The notes under the pieces were generated by a model that saw only the letters and a program-made list of their open reading frames with translations, was not told where the DNA came from and did not search any database. A stretch of 64,000 nt of DNA from an uncultured Bacteroidia bacterium (GTDB taxonomy: Bacteria; Bacteroidota; Bacteroidia; Bacteroidales; CAJPTX01), in assembly GCA_947252645.1 (NCBI GenBank), contig CAMXWF010000009.1, positions 1 to 64,000 of the forward strand, in the 5' to 3' direction. This document shows positions 25,802 to 34,266 of the stretch, piece by piece; the first letter of the stretch is position 1; every line of letters begins with the position of its first letter. A program made the translations under genes and the position numbers.

Positions 25802-27589
25802 CTAATCCATCTTCAATACGGCCAAGAAGGCCTCCTGCGGCACTTCCACATTGCCAATCCGCCGCATACGTTTTTTGCCCTTCTTTTGCTTTTCGAGTAG
25901 CTTGCGCTTGCGAGAGATATCGCCTCCGTAGCATTTGGCGGTTACGTCTTTGCGGACGGCCTTCACGGTTTCCCGGGCAATGATCTTGGCCCCTATGGCC
26001 GCCTGCACGGCAATATCGAACTGCTGCCGAGGGATGAGTTCCTTGAGCTTCTCGCACATCCGCCGCCCAAAGCTGTAGGCGTACTCTTTGTGGATGAGGG
26101 AAGAGAGGGCATCCACCTTGTCGCCATTGAGCAGGATGTCGAGCTTGACTAGTTGCGCTGGCTGGAAGCCTACCACGTGGTAGTCAAACGAAGCGTAGCC
26201 CCGCGATATCGACTTGAGCTTATCGTAGAAATCAAAGACGATCTCGCTCAGAGGCATCTCGAAGGTCAGCTCTACTCGCGTGGCTGTCAGGAAATCCTGC
26301 TTTTTGAGAACGCCCCGCTTGTCCAGGCAGAGCTTGACCACTACGCCCAGCGATTCGGTGTTGGTGATAATTTGTGCCTTGATCGTCGGCTCGTCGATGT
26401 GGTCTATCAGCGTGGGCTCAGGCAAGCCGCTAGGATTATGCACCTCGAGCATTTCATCCTTAGTGGTGTAGACATGGTAGCTCACGTTGGGTACGGTGGT
26501 GATCACATCCATGTCAAACTCTCGGAAAAGTCGCTCTTGCACTATCTCCATGTGCAAGAGACCCAAGAAACCGCAGCGGAAACCAAAGCCCAACGCAAGA
26601 GAACTCTCAGGCTCAAAGCTTAGCGAGGCATCGTTGAGCTGGAGCTTCTCCAGAGATTCGCGTAGGTCGGTGTATTTATTGGTGTCAACGGGGTAGAGCC
26701 CAGCGAACACCATGGGCTTCACCTCCTCAAAGCCCTCAATGGCCTTTTGGCAGGGGGCCTCCACGTGGGTGATGGTATCGCCCACGCGAACCTCGCTCGA
26801 ATCCTTGATCCCAGAGATGATGTAGCCCACGCTCCCAGCCGAAAGGGACTCTTCAGGGGTCATGCTCAGGCGTAGGGAGCCTATCTCGTCGGCATGGTAG
26901 TCCTTGGTCGAGTTGACGAATTTGACGTGGTCTCCAGTGCGGAGTGTCCCGTTGAAAATACGGAAGTAGGCTATGATGCCACGGTAGGAGTTAAACATCG
27001 AGTCGAATATCAACGCCTCCAGCGGGGCATTTGGGTCGCCTTGGGGCGCCGGCACATGCTCCACAATGGCCTCCATGAGGGCGGGCACGCCCTCTCCAGT
27101 CCGAGCACTCACCTTGAGCACCTCTTCACGCTTGCAGCCCAGCAAATCCACTATCTGGTCAGTGCATTCCTCCACCTTGGCCGACCCCATGTCGATCTTA
27201 TTGAGTACCGGGATGATAGTCAAGTCATGCTCCAGCGCTAAGTAGAGATTAGAGATGGTCTGGGCCTGTATACCTTGCGAGGCATCAACCACCAGCACGG
27301 CCCCCTCGCAGGAGGCAATCGCACGGCTCACTTCGTAGGAAAAGTCCACATGTCCAGGGGTGTCGATGAGGTTGAGCACGTAAGTTGTCCCGTGGCTCTC
27401 GTAATCCATCCTGACGGCATGGCTCTTGATGGTGATGCCCTTCTCGCGTTCCAGGTCCATGTTGTCGAGTATCTGGTCTTGGGCCGTGCGTGGATCTACC
27501 GCATGGGTCAAATCCAACATCCGGTCGGCCAGCGTACTCTTACCGTGATCGATATGGGCTATAATGCAGAAATTGCGGATCTTGTCCAT
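25802..27589 (-). CDS. lepA: Elongation factor 4 (LepA) translational GTPase
   Basis: This 595-residue GTPase has G1 AHIDHGKST at the N-terminus, switch region EREKGITIKS, G3 DTPGHVDFSYEV and G4 NKID. The LepA-specific C-terminal domain includes AIGAKIIARETVKAVRKDVT and CYGGDISRKRKLLEKQK. It acts on stalled or mistranslocated ribosomes. Length and order are normal. It is transcribed from its own box at 27609-27616 and ends next to the decayed BspA/tRNA-like region. Confidence 0.97.
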   Translation of the reverse strand: MDKIRNFCIIAHIDHGKSTLADRMLDLTHAVDPRTAQDQILDNMDLEREKGITIKSHAVRMDYESHGTTYVLNLIDTPGHVDFSYEVSRAIASCEGAVLVVDASQGIQAQTISNLYLALEHDLTIIPVLNKIDMGSAKVEECTDQIVDLLGCKREEVLKVSARTGEGVPALMEAIVEHVPAPQGDPNAPLEALIFDSMFNSYRGIIAYFRIFNGTLRTGDHVKFVNSTKDYHADEIGSLRLSMTPEESLSAGSVGYIISGIKDSSEVRVGDTITHVEAPCQKAIEGFEEVKPMVFAGLYPVDTNKYTDLRESLEKLQLNDASLSFEPESSLALGFGFRCGFLGLLHMEIVQERLFREFDMDVITTVPNVSYHVYTTKDEMLEVHNPSGLPEPTLIDHIDEPTIKAQIITNTESLGVVVKLCLDKRGVLKKQDFLTATRVELTFEMPLSEIVFDFYDKLKSISRGYASFDYHVVGFQPAQLVKLDILLNGDKVDALSSLIHKEYAYSFGRRMCEKLKELIPRQQFDIAVQAAIGAKIIARETVKAVRKDVTAKCYGGDISRKRKLLEKQKKGKKRMRRIGNVEVPQEAFLAVLKMD

Positions 27590-27608
27590 AGTAGCTCGCT
27601 CTGTAGCG

Positions 27609-27616
27609 CAAAGGTA
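27609..27616 (-). promoter_or_regulatory. -7 box for lepA
   Basis: On the minus strand the sequence is TACCTTTG, 19 bp before the lepA ATG. Confidence 0.6.
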
Positions 27617-27675
27617 CTCAATTCCCCGCCTGTTGACGGGACGTTAGGCGCATGGTCTGGGGTAAACAATCGAGC

Positions 27676-29826
27676 TTAAGGGATGCGGATGCCTATCAGC
27701 GAGATGTCGTCAAGCAGCTGCTCCCCCATCGCGAAGTGGAAAAACGACGATGCGGCTCGCTCGGCCTGCACTTCCATGGGTTCCGTGTTGATAGCCCGGA
27801 GCAGCGAGAGCAGCCGTGCGGAACCATAGCGTTGCTTCTCCCCGTTGATTTGTAGGGTAAACCCGTTAGTCGCCAAGTAGAGTGTGCCGCCAGATGTAGC
27901 GGCTAGGCGATGTTCCTCCAGATTCCTATACGAGTGCTGCTCGCTGCCGAGTCCGCCCGCATCCCCCCTTATGCGCTCGAGGTGGCTTGAAGACTGACCG
28001 TAGAACACCGACTGGGAAAGGCTACTCACCGCTATTTGATGTAGCGTAAGGTCGATGGTTACCACGGAAAGCGTGATGTTGACCGTGCGCAGAAAACTGG
28101 GCGTGGCATGCTGGAGGAGCTGCGAGAGCTCTTGGTGTAGGCGTTCGATGACTTGCTTAGGCTGGCTAACGTGCTGCTCCTGCACCACCATGTTGAGTAG
28201 CATGTACACTATGAACGAGAAGGATGCCCCAGCTACCCCGTGGCCTGAGCAGTCGGCCAATACCATGATGTCCTGCGTAGGTGCATGGTTAAACCAGAAA
28301 AGATCGCCGCTCACCGACTCCTTCGCTTGCTGGAGCATGAAGCTGTCAGGATAGTGCGCCTTGAGGTGGTTGGCTGTAGACACAATGTCTTGCTGTATGG
28401 TTTGCGCGTACTCCAGGCTCTTGAGGATGGTGCGCTGTCGCTCGAGTACGCGCTGCCTGGCCTCCTCCGTCGAGGCAGCTAGTGCATTGGCGTGGGCTTC
28501 TGTAGCCCGCAACTGGGCGGTCAGGTCGGCTCGCTGCGCCTTGGACTCCTGTAGGCTGTGGCGTAGGTCGGCTATAGTACCCTCTAGGGTGCGGGCATCG
28601 CGCCACCAGTTCCGATAGACAAAATAGAGCAGCAGGACGATAGCCAGCAGTGCCACAGATGACCCGATGTATATCTTCAACCCGCGGGACCACACTCGCC
28701 CTCTGGTCGTCTTAAGCTCCTGGTGGTAATCGTTGCTTAGCTTCCGTGCTAGGGCTAGCACATCCCCATCTGCCGCAAGAAAAAGTCCAGACCCACTCAA
28801 TTGCCTGAGGCTATCTTGACTCTCTCGCCATTGCTCCATGCAGCGGTAGACCCTTGACCAATGCGCATCTTCTTTGGCCAGCGCAGCTAACCTGAGGGCC
28901 ACGTCTGACTCCAGCAGGTACTGGTGATGCGACTTCGCCTCTGTGAGTTCCGCCTCGAGGCATTCTGCGGCCCGCGGCCTGTCGCCTAGGGAAGCATAGT
29001 AATTTCCCAGGGTCAAGCCCCAACGCAACTTACGAGCCAGATAGCTACAGGTGTCCAGCCATGGGCTTAGGGCCTTAACGTACTCCCCAGCCTTTTCTGG
29101 TGCTCCTTCTAGCAGGGCTATGCGTATCAGGCCTATCTTGGCAGTGCCCCATTCGTAGGGGTGGGTCGTCGAGGTGATTCCCTCTAGTGCTCGTTGCAAA
29201 TTCTGCTTGGCTTTCTGCAAGTGGCCTGCATGAACACAGTAGTCTCCCTGAGTGAGAAGGTACTGGAGCTCTTCATGCTCGCCAGCATGCCTTGGTGCTG
29301 ATAGCCAGGCTCTATGCAGGAGGATTCGAGCCTGCGCTTCATTGCCCAAGCAGAGGACAGTGCGGGCCGAAAGCGTATTGGTGTAGCTGATCAGGCCAGA
29401 ATCACCCAGGGCGGTGGCCAGTCGTAGGCTATGCGAGTAGTAGTCCTGGGCCGTGGCGTAGTTGCCCAAATCCCGGAGTAGATGGCCCACCTGTAGGCCA
29501 GCATAGATTTGGAGTCGCACCTCCTTGTGCGACTCCGCCGTATCGAGAACAGCCAGGGCACACCAGAGGGCTTGGTGAGGCTTGCCCTGCGCATCGAGCC
29601 GCATGAGCTTGAGCAATGATAGGGCAAACCAATCCTGGCTCTCTGTGCTATCCTCATGTTGTTGGAGGCTATCGATGAGGGCATCCAGGCTCTTAGGCTT
29701 ATTGTTGAACAGAAGGTTTAGGCCACGCTGCGCCAGGGCAACCGCAGAGTCTCTCTGCTGGCCTATGCCGTTGACCGGCATGGAGAGTAAAGCCAGCAGC
29801 ATACAGAAACCAAGCACTCTCCTCAT
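27676..29826 (-). CDS. TPR - transmembrane - coiled-coil - SpoIIE/PP2C-like protein, degenerate metal site
   Basis: The 716-residue protein has a signal peptide (1-22), a periplasmic TPR-like helical region (about 25-345), one transmembrane segment (about 385-405), a cytoplasmic coiled coil (about 410-475) and a C-terminal SpoIIE/PP2C serine phosphatase domain (about 478-716). The metal-binding positions read D508 (SGD), D525 (ADC), N654 (TNG where TDG is usual) and D706/D707. The Asn suggests weakened or lost catalysis. Its ATG overlaps the stop of the upstream paralogue by 4 bp (ATGA), so the two are translationally coupled. Likely role: transmembrane signalling in a partner-switching or anti-sigma pathway. 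The input signal is unknown. Confidence 0.85.
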   Translation of the reverse strand: MRRVLGFCMLLALLSMPVNGIGQQRDSAVALAQRGLNLLFNNKPKSLDALIDSLQQHEDSTESQDWFALSLLKLMRLDAQGKPHQALWCALAVLDTAESHKEVRLQIYAGLQVGHLLRDLGNYATAQDYYSHSLRLATALGDSGLISYTNTLSARTVLCLGNEAQARILLHRAWLSAPRHAGEHEELQYLLTQGDYCVHAGHLQKAKQNLQRALEGITSTTHPYEWGTAKIGLIRIALLEGAPEKAGEYVKALSPWLDTCSYLARKLRWGLTLGNYYASLGDRPRAAECLEAELTEAKSHHQYLLESDVALRLAALAKEDAHWSRVYRCMEQWRESQDSLRQLSGSGLFLAADGDVLALARKLSNDYHQELKTTRGRVWSRGLKIYIGSSVALLAIVLLLYFVYRNWWRDARTLEGTIADLRHSLQESKAQRADLTAQLRATEAHANALAASTEEARQRVLERQRTILKSLEYAQTIQQDIVSTANHLKAHYPDSFMLQQAKESVSGDLFWFNHAPTQDIMVLADCSGHGVAGASFSFIVYMLLNMVVQEQHVSQPKQVIERLHQELSQLLQHATPSFLRTVNITLSVVTIDLTLHQIAVSSLSQSVFYGQSSSHLERIRGDAGGLGSEQHSYRNLEEHRLAATSGGTLYLATNGFTLQINGEKQRYGSARLLSLLRAINTEPMEVQAERAASSFFHFAMGEQLLDDISLIGIRIP

Positions 29827-31979
29827 GGTTGTGGGGAAATTCTAATACCAAAGCAGCATATGTCATCGGTCTGTTCTGCCGTGCCCCTATGGTGCTCAAC
29901 CTGCTGCCAAAGTTGAGCTTTTTGTGCAGTCATAGGCGCATCGCCTGTGGCATTTAGTATGGCCATCATCGTGCTATAGCCCAGCTTCCTGGAGTGGCTG
30001 TCAAGCTGGTCGCTCAGGCCATCCGTGGCCATATAGAGCTCGCACCCTTCTGGGATAGGGATAGTTTCGTTGTTGTACTGTCGGTCGACCAAGGTGCTGC
30101 CAACGCTCATCAGCACCCCACGGTAGCGCTTGAGCTCCCCACGCTGCCGCACGTAGATGCTACTCGACGCCCCAGAGAAGATCAGACAACGGTCTTGAGG
30201 TATCCACTTCACTACGGCCACATCCATGCTGTAAAATCCGTAGAGGTTGCTGCGCTCTTCGCGCATGTAGCTGCGTAGCTGCGTGTGCATGGTCTGCAAT
30301 ATCTCCGCGGGGTCGGATAGCCCCCACTCATCCACCACCTTACGCAGTAAAGTAATGGCCACGAAGTTCATCAGTGCCCCTGGAATTCCGTGCCCAGCGC
30401 AATCCACCATGGCCAAAATCGTGTGCGTCGCGGATTGTGCATACCAAAAACAGTCACCCGACACCCCATCACGAGGCCTATAGATTAGGAAACAGTCCCC
30501 AAATATCCTGCGCAAGTACACCTCCCCTGGCAGCAGGGCTTGCTGGAGATTGTGCACGTAAGCAATGCTCGTCTCTAGCTGCGCATTGTGCGCTGAGAGC
30601 CTGGATAGGGAATATTTTTGGATCTCTTGGCGTTGTTCGATCAACTTCTCCTGCCTTTCGAGCAGGGCTTCCACCTGGGTGCTCACACGGCTTTCCTCCT
30701 GCAGCTGGGTGGAAAGACGCTTGATAACCTCCCGCTGCCGGTTGGCCTTCTTTTTCCGGCGGTAGCCCATCCGAAAAGCGGTGTATACGAGGCTGGTCGC
30801 CAGTAGTGCTAGTACGGAGTAAAGGTGACGGTTCTGTCTCCGCTTGCGTCGGGCAGCTGTATCCTGGAGGTTCTTATTGACCTTTTCGGCCAGCGCATGC
30901 TGCTGGGCGACTACCGCACGCCTCTGGGTTAGCACGTCCGCTATGTAGGCATGTTGTACACTGTCCAGTCCCTCTTCGTGGCGCTCCAGGATAGTCGCAG
31001 CATCCCGGTAACGCCCACGCGCTCCCTCCAATCGCGCCAGTTGCCCTATCACCTGCGCGTCTATTTCGTCAAGCTTATCGGCCTCAATGGCTCTATAGGC
31101 TGCGCGAAGATGGTAGGTGCCCTCCAACGTGTCCCCACACGATAGAAGTAGTTGCGACAACGCATGGTAATATCGACGTACTGCGTGGGGGCTCGAGTAC
31201 CCCGTAAGTAGGGAGAGGGCTTCGTGGCTGGCTTCGTGTACGCCCGACCCATCGTGTAGCCGATTGGCCAGGAGGGCTTTTACTAGGCAACGCTCTAGGC
31301 AGTAGAGCGTATCAACACGTGTCGCCGCAGTTGGCGGTACCTGCACTAACGCACGGTGCATGGCCAACAGGTCTCCGCAGCTAGCCGCACAGCGTAGCAC
31401 CAGCATGGCTTCTTGGACATCCGCTGGGGCCGCGCTACCCTTGGGCATCGCACCTAGGGCCTTCAGGCATGAGTCCATGGCCGCATGGCAGCCATGTTGC
31501 TCGTATATGGCGGCCATGAGAACATACAACCCGCGCAAGTTGACTTGCTCACAATCCAAAGGCTCCAGCATCAGGGCCGCTCGGGCATCGTGGAGTGCCG
31601 CTAAGTCATTGCCTACAGCACGTTGGTAGCGCGCGCGAAGGCCAAAGTAGTGCGCTAGACTCCTCTGCTCGTGACGATAACTTCGGGCATGCTGAATTTG
31701 GCCTTGTCTTGTGTACTGTTGTCTGTGCTGGTTGAAGTGCAATGGGTGCGCTGTACGCGCAGACCCAGGGAGAAGGTCTAGCTCTTCTGAGAGACTGTGG
31801 AGGGCCAGTATGCTGTCGAGCATGCCATCAAGCAGTTGCTGGGCCTTTTGAATCTCCCCCTGCGCCAAGTATTCGGCCACACGTACAGAGTCCCCCCACG
31901 AACGAGTCGCAGCCTGACCCACGCCACCCAGCAGGACAAGCACACCTACTACAACGCCTCTCCAGCCAACACAACCCAT
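29823..31979 (-). CDS. TPR - transmembrane - coiled-coil - SpoIIE/PP2C phosphatase (intact metal site)
   Basis: This 718-residue paralogue of the downstream gene has the same architecture: signal peptide 1-24, helical repeats to about 375, transmembrane segment near 387-406, coiled coil near 410-475 and a SpoIIE domain to the end. Here the catalytic residues are complete: D509 (SGD), D526 (VDC), D653 (TDG) and D705/D706. It should be an active Mn/Mg-dependent phosphatase in the cytoplasm controlled by a periplasmic TPR sensor. Start 31979 is preferred because the signal peptide begins there; an in-frame ATG at 32072 would add 31 non-signal residues. It lies just after a T9SS-sorted protein gene on the same strand. 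Confidence 0.85.
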   Translation of the reverse strand: MGCVGWRGVVVGVLVLLGGVGQAATRSWGDSVRVAEYLAQGEIQKAQQLLDGMLDSILALHSLSEELDLLPGSARTAHPLHFNQHRQQYTRQGQIQHARSYRHEQRSLAHYFGLRARYQRAVGNDLAALHDARAALMLEPLDCEQVNLRGLYVLMAAIYEQHGCHAAMDSCLKALGAMPKGSAAPADVQEAMLVLRCAASCGDLLAMHRALVQVPPTAATRVDTLYCLERCLVKALLANRLHDGSGVHEASHEALSLLTGYSSPHAVRRYYHALSQLLLSCGDTLEGTYHLRAAYRAIEADKLDEIDAQVIGQLARLEGARGRYRDAATILERHEEGLDSVQHAYIADVLTQRRAVVAQQHALAEKVNKNLQDTAARRKRRQNRHLYSVLALLATSLVYTAFRMGYRRKKKANRQREVIKRLSTQLQEESRVSTQVEALLERQEKLIEQRQEIQKYSLSRLSAHNAQLETSIAYVHNLQQALLPGEVYLRRIFGDCFLIYRPRDGVSGDCFWYAQSATHTILAMVDCAGHGIPGALMNFVAITLLRKVVDEWGLSDPAEILQTMHTQLRSYMREERSNLYGFYSMDVAVVKWIPQDRCLIFSGASSSIYVRQRGELKRYRGVLMSVGSTLVDRQYNNETIPIPEGCELYMATDGLSDQLDSHSRKLGYSTMMAILNATGDAPMTAQKAQLWQQVEHHRGTAEQTDDICCFGIRISPQP

Positions 31980-32086
31980 CTGCCATCTAGCTTCTATGCG
32001 CCAGCTCGCCTCCCCAGCCCCGCGTGGGCTAGCATCAGGATGCCCAGGCGGAAGGCAAACTCGCAAAATCACCCAGAATACCCCAC

Positions 32087-32854
32087 CTAGTGGTCCACCA
32101 CTAGACGCTCGGTGTAGAGCACATGGCTATTCACCTCCACCTGTACGAAATAGACCCCGCTCGGAAGTCGGTCTATCGACACCTGGTTGATGTGTCCCGG
32201 CATGATGGCGTTGCTCAGCACCGTGAGTCCCAGAAGATCCACTATGTTGACCCAACCATCCCCTTCCCCCCCCACGCCACGAAGGTCTATATTGATGACC
32301 CCTTGGGCTATCGTGTTCGGGTATACGCTCACGGGAATACGGTTGGAGTAGATTAGCTGCGGCCACCCAGTGCGTTCGTTTGGCGTCCTCAATCCTCCCA
32401 CTTGGAGCTTCACTTGCGCTAGCGGGCGTGAGTGCGTGTACTGCCGCGCCGTAACCGTGAACACGGTCCCTGGGGCCAGGGGCTCCGAACCCAAGGTCAG
32501 CAGTAGGCGCCGCGAATCCGAAAAAAGCTGCTGCACGTGGAAGCTCGAAAGTGCCAGCACACCCTGGTCGGCTGCCACGCGGTAGTTGGAAAACGAAAGC
32601 CACGCTACACCCTCTCGGCGCATACCTGGCGGGTCAACCTCTAACGTGAATTCCAGTGGCTTGGGCAGGTACACATCGCTCGGCAGGGAGAGGTAGAATA
32701 GCGCACCGGCACCCAATTCATCGTGCGATAGGGTATAGACCTGGTTCTTTACTGCTTGCCCATTCACTGAAAAACGCAACGTTTGGGCCACTCCGCCCCG
32801 CACCACTAGCGGTAGCAGAAGGAAACAAACCAAAACTATCGCCCACTTACGCAT
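32087..32854 (-). CDS. Small T9SS type A sorting-domain protein
   Basis: This 255-residue secreted protein has signal peptide 1-23 and a beta-rich middle (about 25-165) with no recognised catalytic residues. A T9SS C-terminal sorting domain covers about 175-255: VSVYPNTIAQGVINIDL, then WVNIVDLLGLTV, then IDRLPSGVYFVQVEV and a basic end ERLVVDH. It should cross the outer membrane through the type IX system. It is first in an operon with the two SpoIIE proteins (107 bp or less before the next gene, depending on that gene's start), driven by a TAGATTTG box at 32906-32913. It could be an extracellular ligand, sensor or regulated product of the phosphatases. Confidence 0.85.
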   Translation of the reverse strand: MRKWAIVLVCFLLLPLVVRGGVAQTLRFSVNGQAVKNQVYTLSHDELGAGALFYLSLPSDVYLPKPLEFTLEVDPPGMRREGVAWLSFSNYRVAADQGVLALSSFHVQQLFSDSRRLLLTLGSEPLAPGTVFTVTARQYTHSRPLAQVKLQVGGLRTPNERTGWPQLIYSNRIPVSVYPNTIAQGVINIDLRGVGGEGDGWVNIVDLLGLTVLSNAIMPGHINQVSIDRLPSGVYFVQVEVNSHVLYTERLVVDH

Positions 32855-32905
32855 GCCGTTCGCCCCCCCCGGAGCAGCTCCTCCCCCCCAACCTTATCCA
32901 TGCAG

Positions 32906-32913
32906 CAAATCTA
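32906..32913 (-). promoter_or_regulatory. -7 box for the T9SS-protein/SpoIIE operon
   Basis: On the minus strand the sequence is TAGATTTG, 52 bp before the start at 32854. Confidence 0.55.
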
Positions 32914-33008
32914 CATCTTTTGTTTCTTTTTTCACTGGTTTGACCCCTCAACCAACAAGCTTCCCCCGTGTGGCGCCCACCCCTCCGCCTGAACGAACTA
33001 GAAAATCC

Positions 33009-33016
33009 TACCTTTG
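33009..33016 (+). promoter_or_regulatory. -7 box for ompH-like gene
   Basis: TACCTTTG. An in-frame TTG at 33014 lies inside this box, so ATG 33080 is the better start. Confidence 0.6.
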
Positions 33017-33079
33017 TGGCCTAGCTGGGGGCAGGTAGTGCAAGCCTCGCGCCCCTTCAACCTGAAGCTTTGTACAATT

Positions 33080-33754
33080 ATGCAACGTCTAGTATCTCCC
33101 ATCCTGGGGCTTTGCCTCGCAATGGCAGCCATGCCTTTCCTGCTCTCCTGCCAAGGAACTGGTAAAAGTAGCAACCCCATCAGCCCACAACCTACCGACT
33201 CCACTACCTCCTCACCAGTCGCAGCTGCTCCCGCGGCGCAGCTGTCCGACACGCCCCAGCCCGTCCCTATGCCCACAGGCGGGCTCAAAATAGCCTACGT
33301 CTACATGGATACCATCCTCCAAGGCTACGACTACTACTTCCAGCTTGAGCGTGAAATGAAAAACCTCACCGACAAGGCCGAGAAAGAACTTGAGCAAAAG
33401 GGCGTCGCCATACAGCAGCGCATGGCCACGCTCCAAGATAAAGCACAACGTGGCCTCATGACCCGCAGCGAAGCCCAGAAAGAGCAGGAAGATCTGGCTC
33501 AAGAACAAACAAGATACATGCAGCTCCAAGAAACCCACCGCCAGCAACTCATGGAGGAGGAACAGGTGCGCACACGTAAGGTCATGGCTGCCATACAGGA
33601 CTATATCGCCGTCTACAACCGCACAGCTGGCTACGATTACATCCTCAGTGTTGGCATCCTCTACGGCGCCCCGCAACTCAACATCACCCAAGAGATCCTC
33701 AAAGGCCTCAATGCTGAGTACGCAGCCCAGCACAAGGCTCAAGCTGCCAAATAG
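33080..33754 (+). CDS. OmpH/Skp-like periplasmic chaperone, predicted lipoprotein
   Basis: This protein of about 224 residues starts MQRLVSPILG with a lipoprotein signal (lipobox LLSC, Cys24). A Ser/Thr/Pro-rich spacer (about 28-70) follows, then IAYVYMDTILQGYDYYFQL and a long charged coiled coil, ending with a beta segment (YDYILSVGILYGAPQLNIT), which is the OmpH/Skp fold pattern. Skp proteins hold unfolded outer-membrane proteins. Lipid anchoring with a spacer differs from the soluble E. coli Skp. A probable outer-membrane barrel gene lies 0.5 kb downstream. Confidence 0.85.
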   Translation: MQRLVSPILGLCLAMAAMPFLLSCQGTGKSSNPISPQPTDSTTSSPVAAAPAAQLSDTPQPVPMPTGGLKIAYVYMDTILQGYDYYFQLEREMKNLTDKAEKELEQKGVAIQQRMATLQDKAQRGLMTRSEAQKEQEDLAQEQTRYMQLQETHRQQLMEEEQVRTRKVMAAIQDYIAVYNRTAGYDYILSVGILYGAPQLNITQEILKGLNAEYAAQHKAQAAK

Positions 33755-33801
33755 CCCACCAGAACACCCAGAATTCCAGGGCCGCTGTCCCCCCCCCAAC
33801 T

Positions 33802-34131
33802 ATGCCAGAGCGTAGCCCATCGTCCCGAGTTCATGCTGCCCAGCGCCTGGTCAACTACCTGCGCAGCCACGTCTATTTGGCCATAGTACTCATACTCATC
33901 CTCTGGGTGGCCTTTTTCGATGACGATAGCCTCCTCTCTCTCTGGGCTTCACAACGCCGCATTGCGCAGCTCAGGGCACGGTGCGAGTACTACAGAGAAA
34001 AAATCCAACAGGACAGCCTCCGCCAACTGGAACTCGAGAACGACCCTGTGCTGCTGGAGAAGTTCGCCCGCGAGCAGTACTACATGCACCGGGCGGGGGA
34101 GGATGTATTCGTTGTCCGTGAGCAGGAGTGA
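33802..34131 (+). CDS. FtsB/DivIC-family septum formation initiator
   Basis: The 109-residue bitopic protein has a short basic cytoplasmic tail, one transmembrane helix (about 25-40, VYLAIVLILILWVAFF), a coiled coil (about 52-80, RRIAQLRARCEYYREKIQQ) and the family end NDPVLLEKFAREQYYMHRAGEDVFVV. It is expected to act in the divisome with FtsL- and FtsQ-like proteins. It starts 48 bp after the OmpH-like gene. Bacteroidota homologues are annotated as septum formation initiators. Confidence 0.88.
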   Translation: MPERSPSSRVHAAQRLVNYLRSHVYLAIVLILILWVAFFDDDSLLSLWASQRRIAQLRARCEYYREKIQQDSLRQLELENDPVLLEKFAREQYYMHRAGEDVFVVREQE

Positions 34132-34233
34132 TGTTTGCGTCCTACGCGCTGGTGGTGACTATATTGCCGTAGGAAATATAGTCCTAGTCTCCGCTCGCCA
34201 CGTTCCCCCAGCACGGCCAGAGTGGTTCGTGGC

Positions 34234-34241
34234 TATATTTG
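34234..34241 (+). promoter_or_regulatory. -7 box for protease-barrel gene
   Basis: TATATTTG, 26 bp before the ATG at 34267. Confidence 0.55.
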
Positions 34242-34266
34242 CGCATCCGATTAAAGTTTTAGAGTC

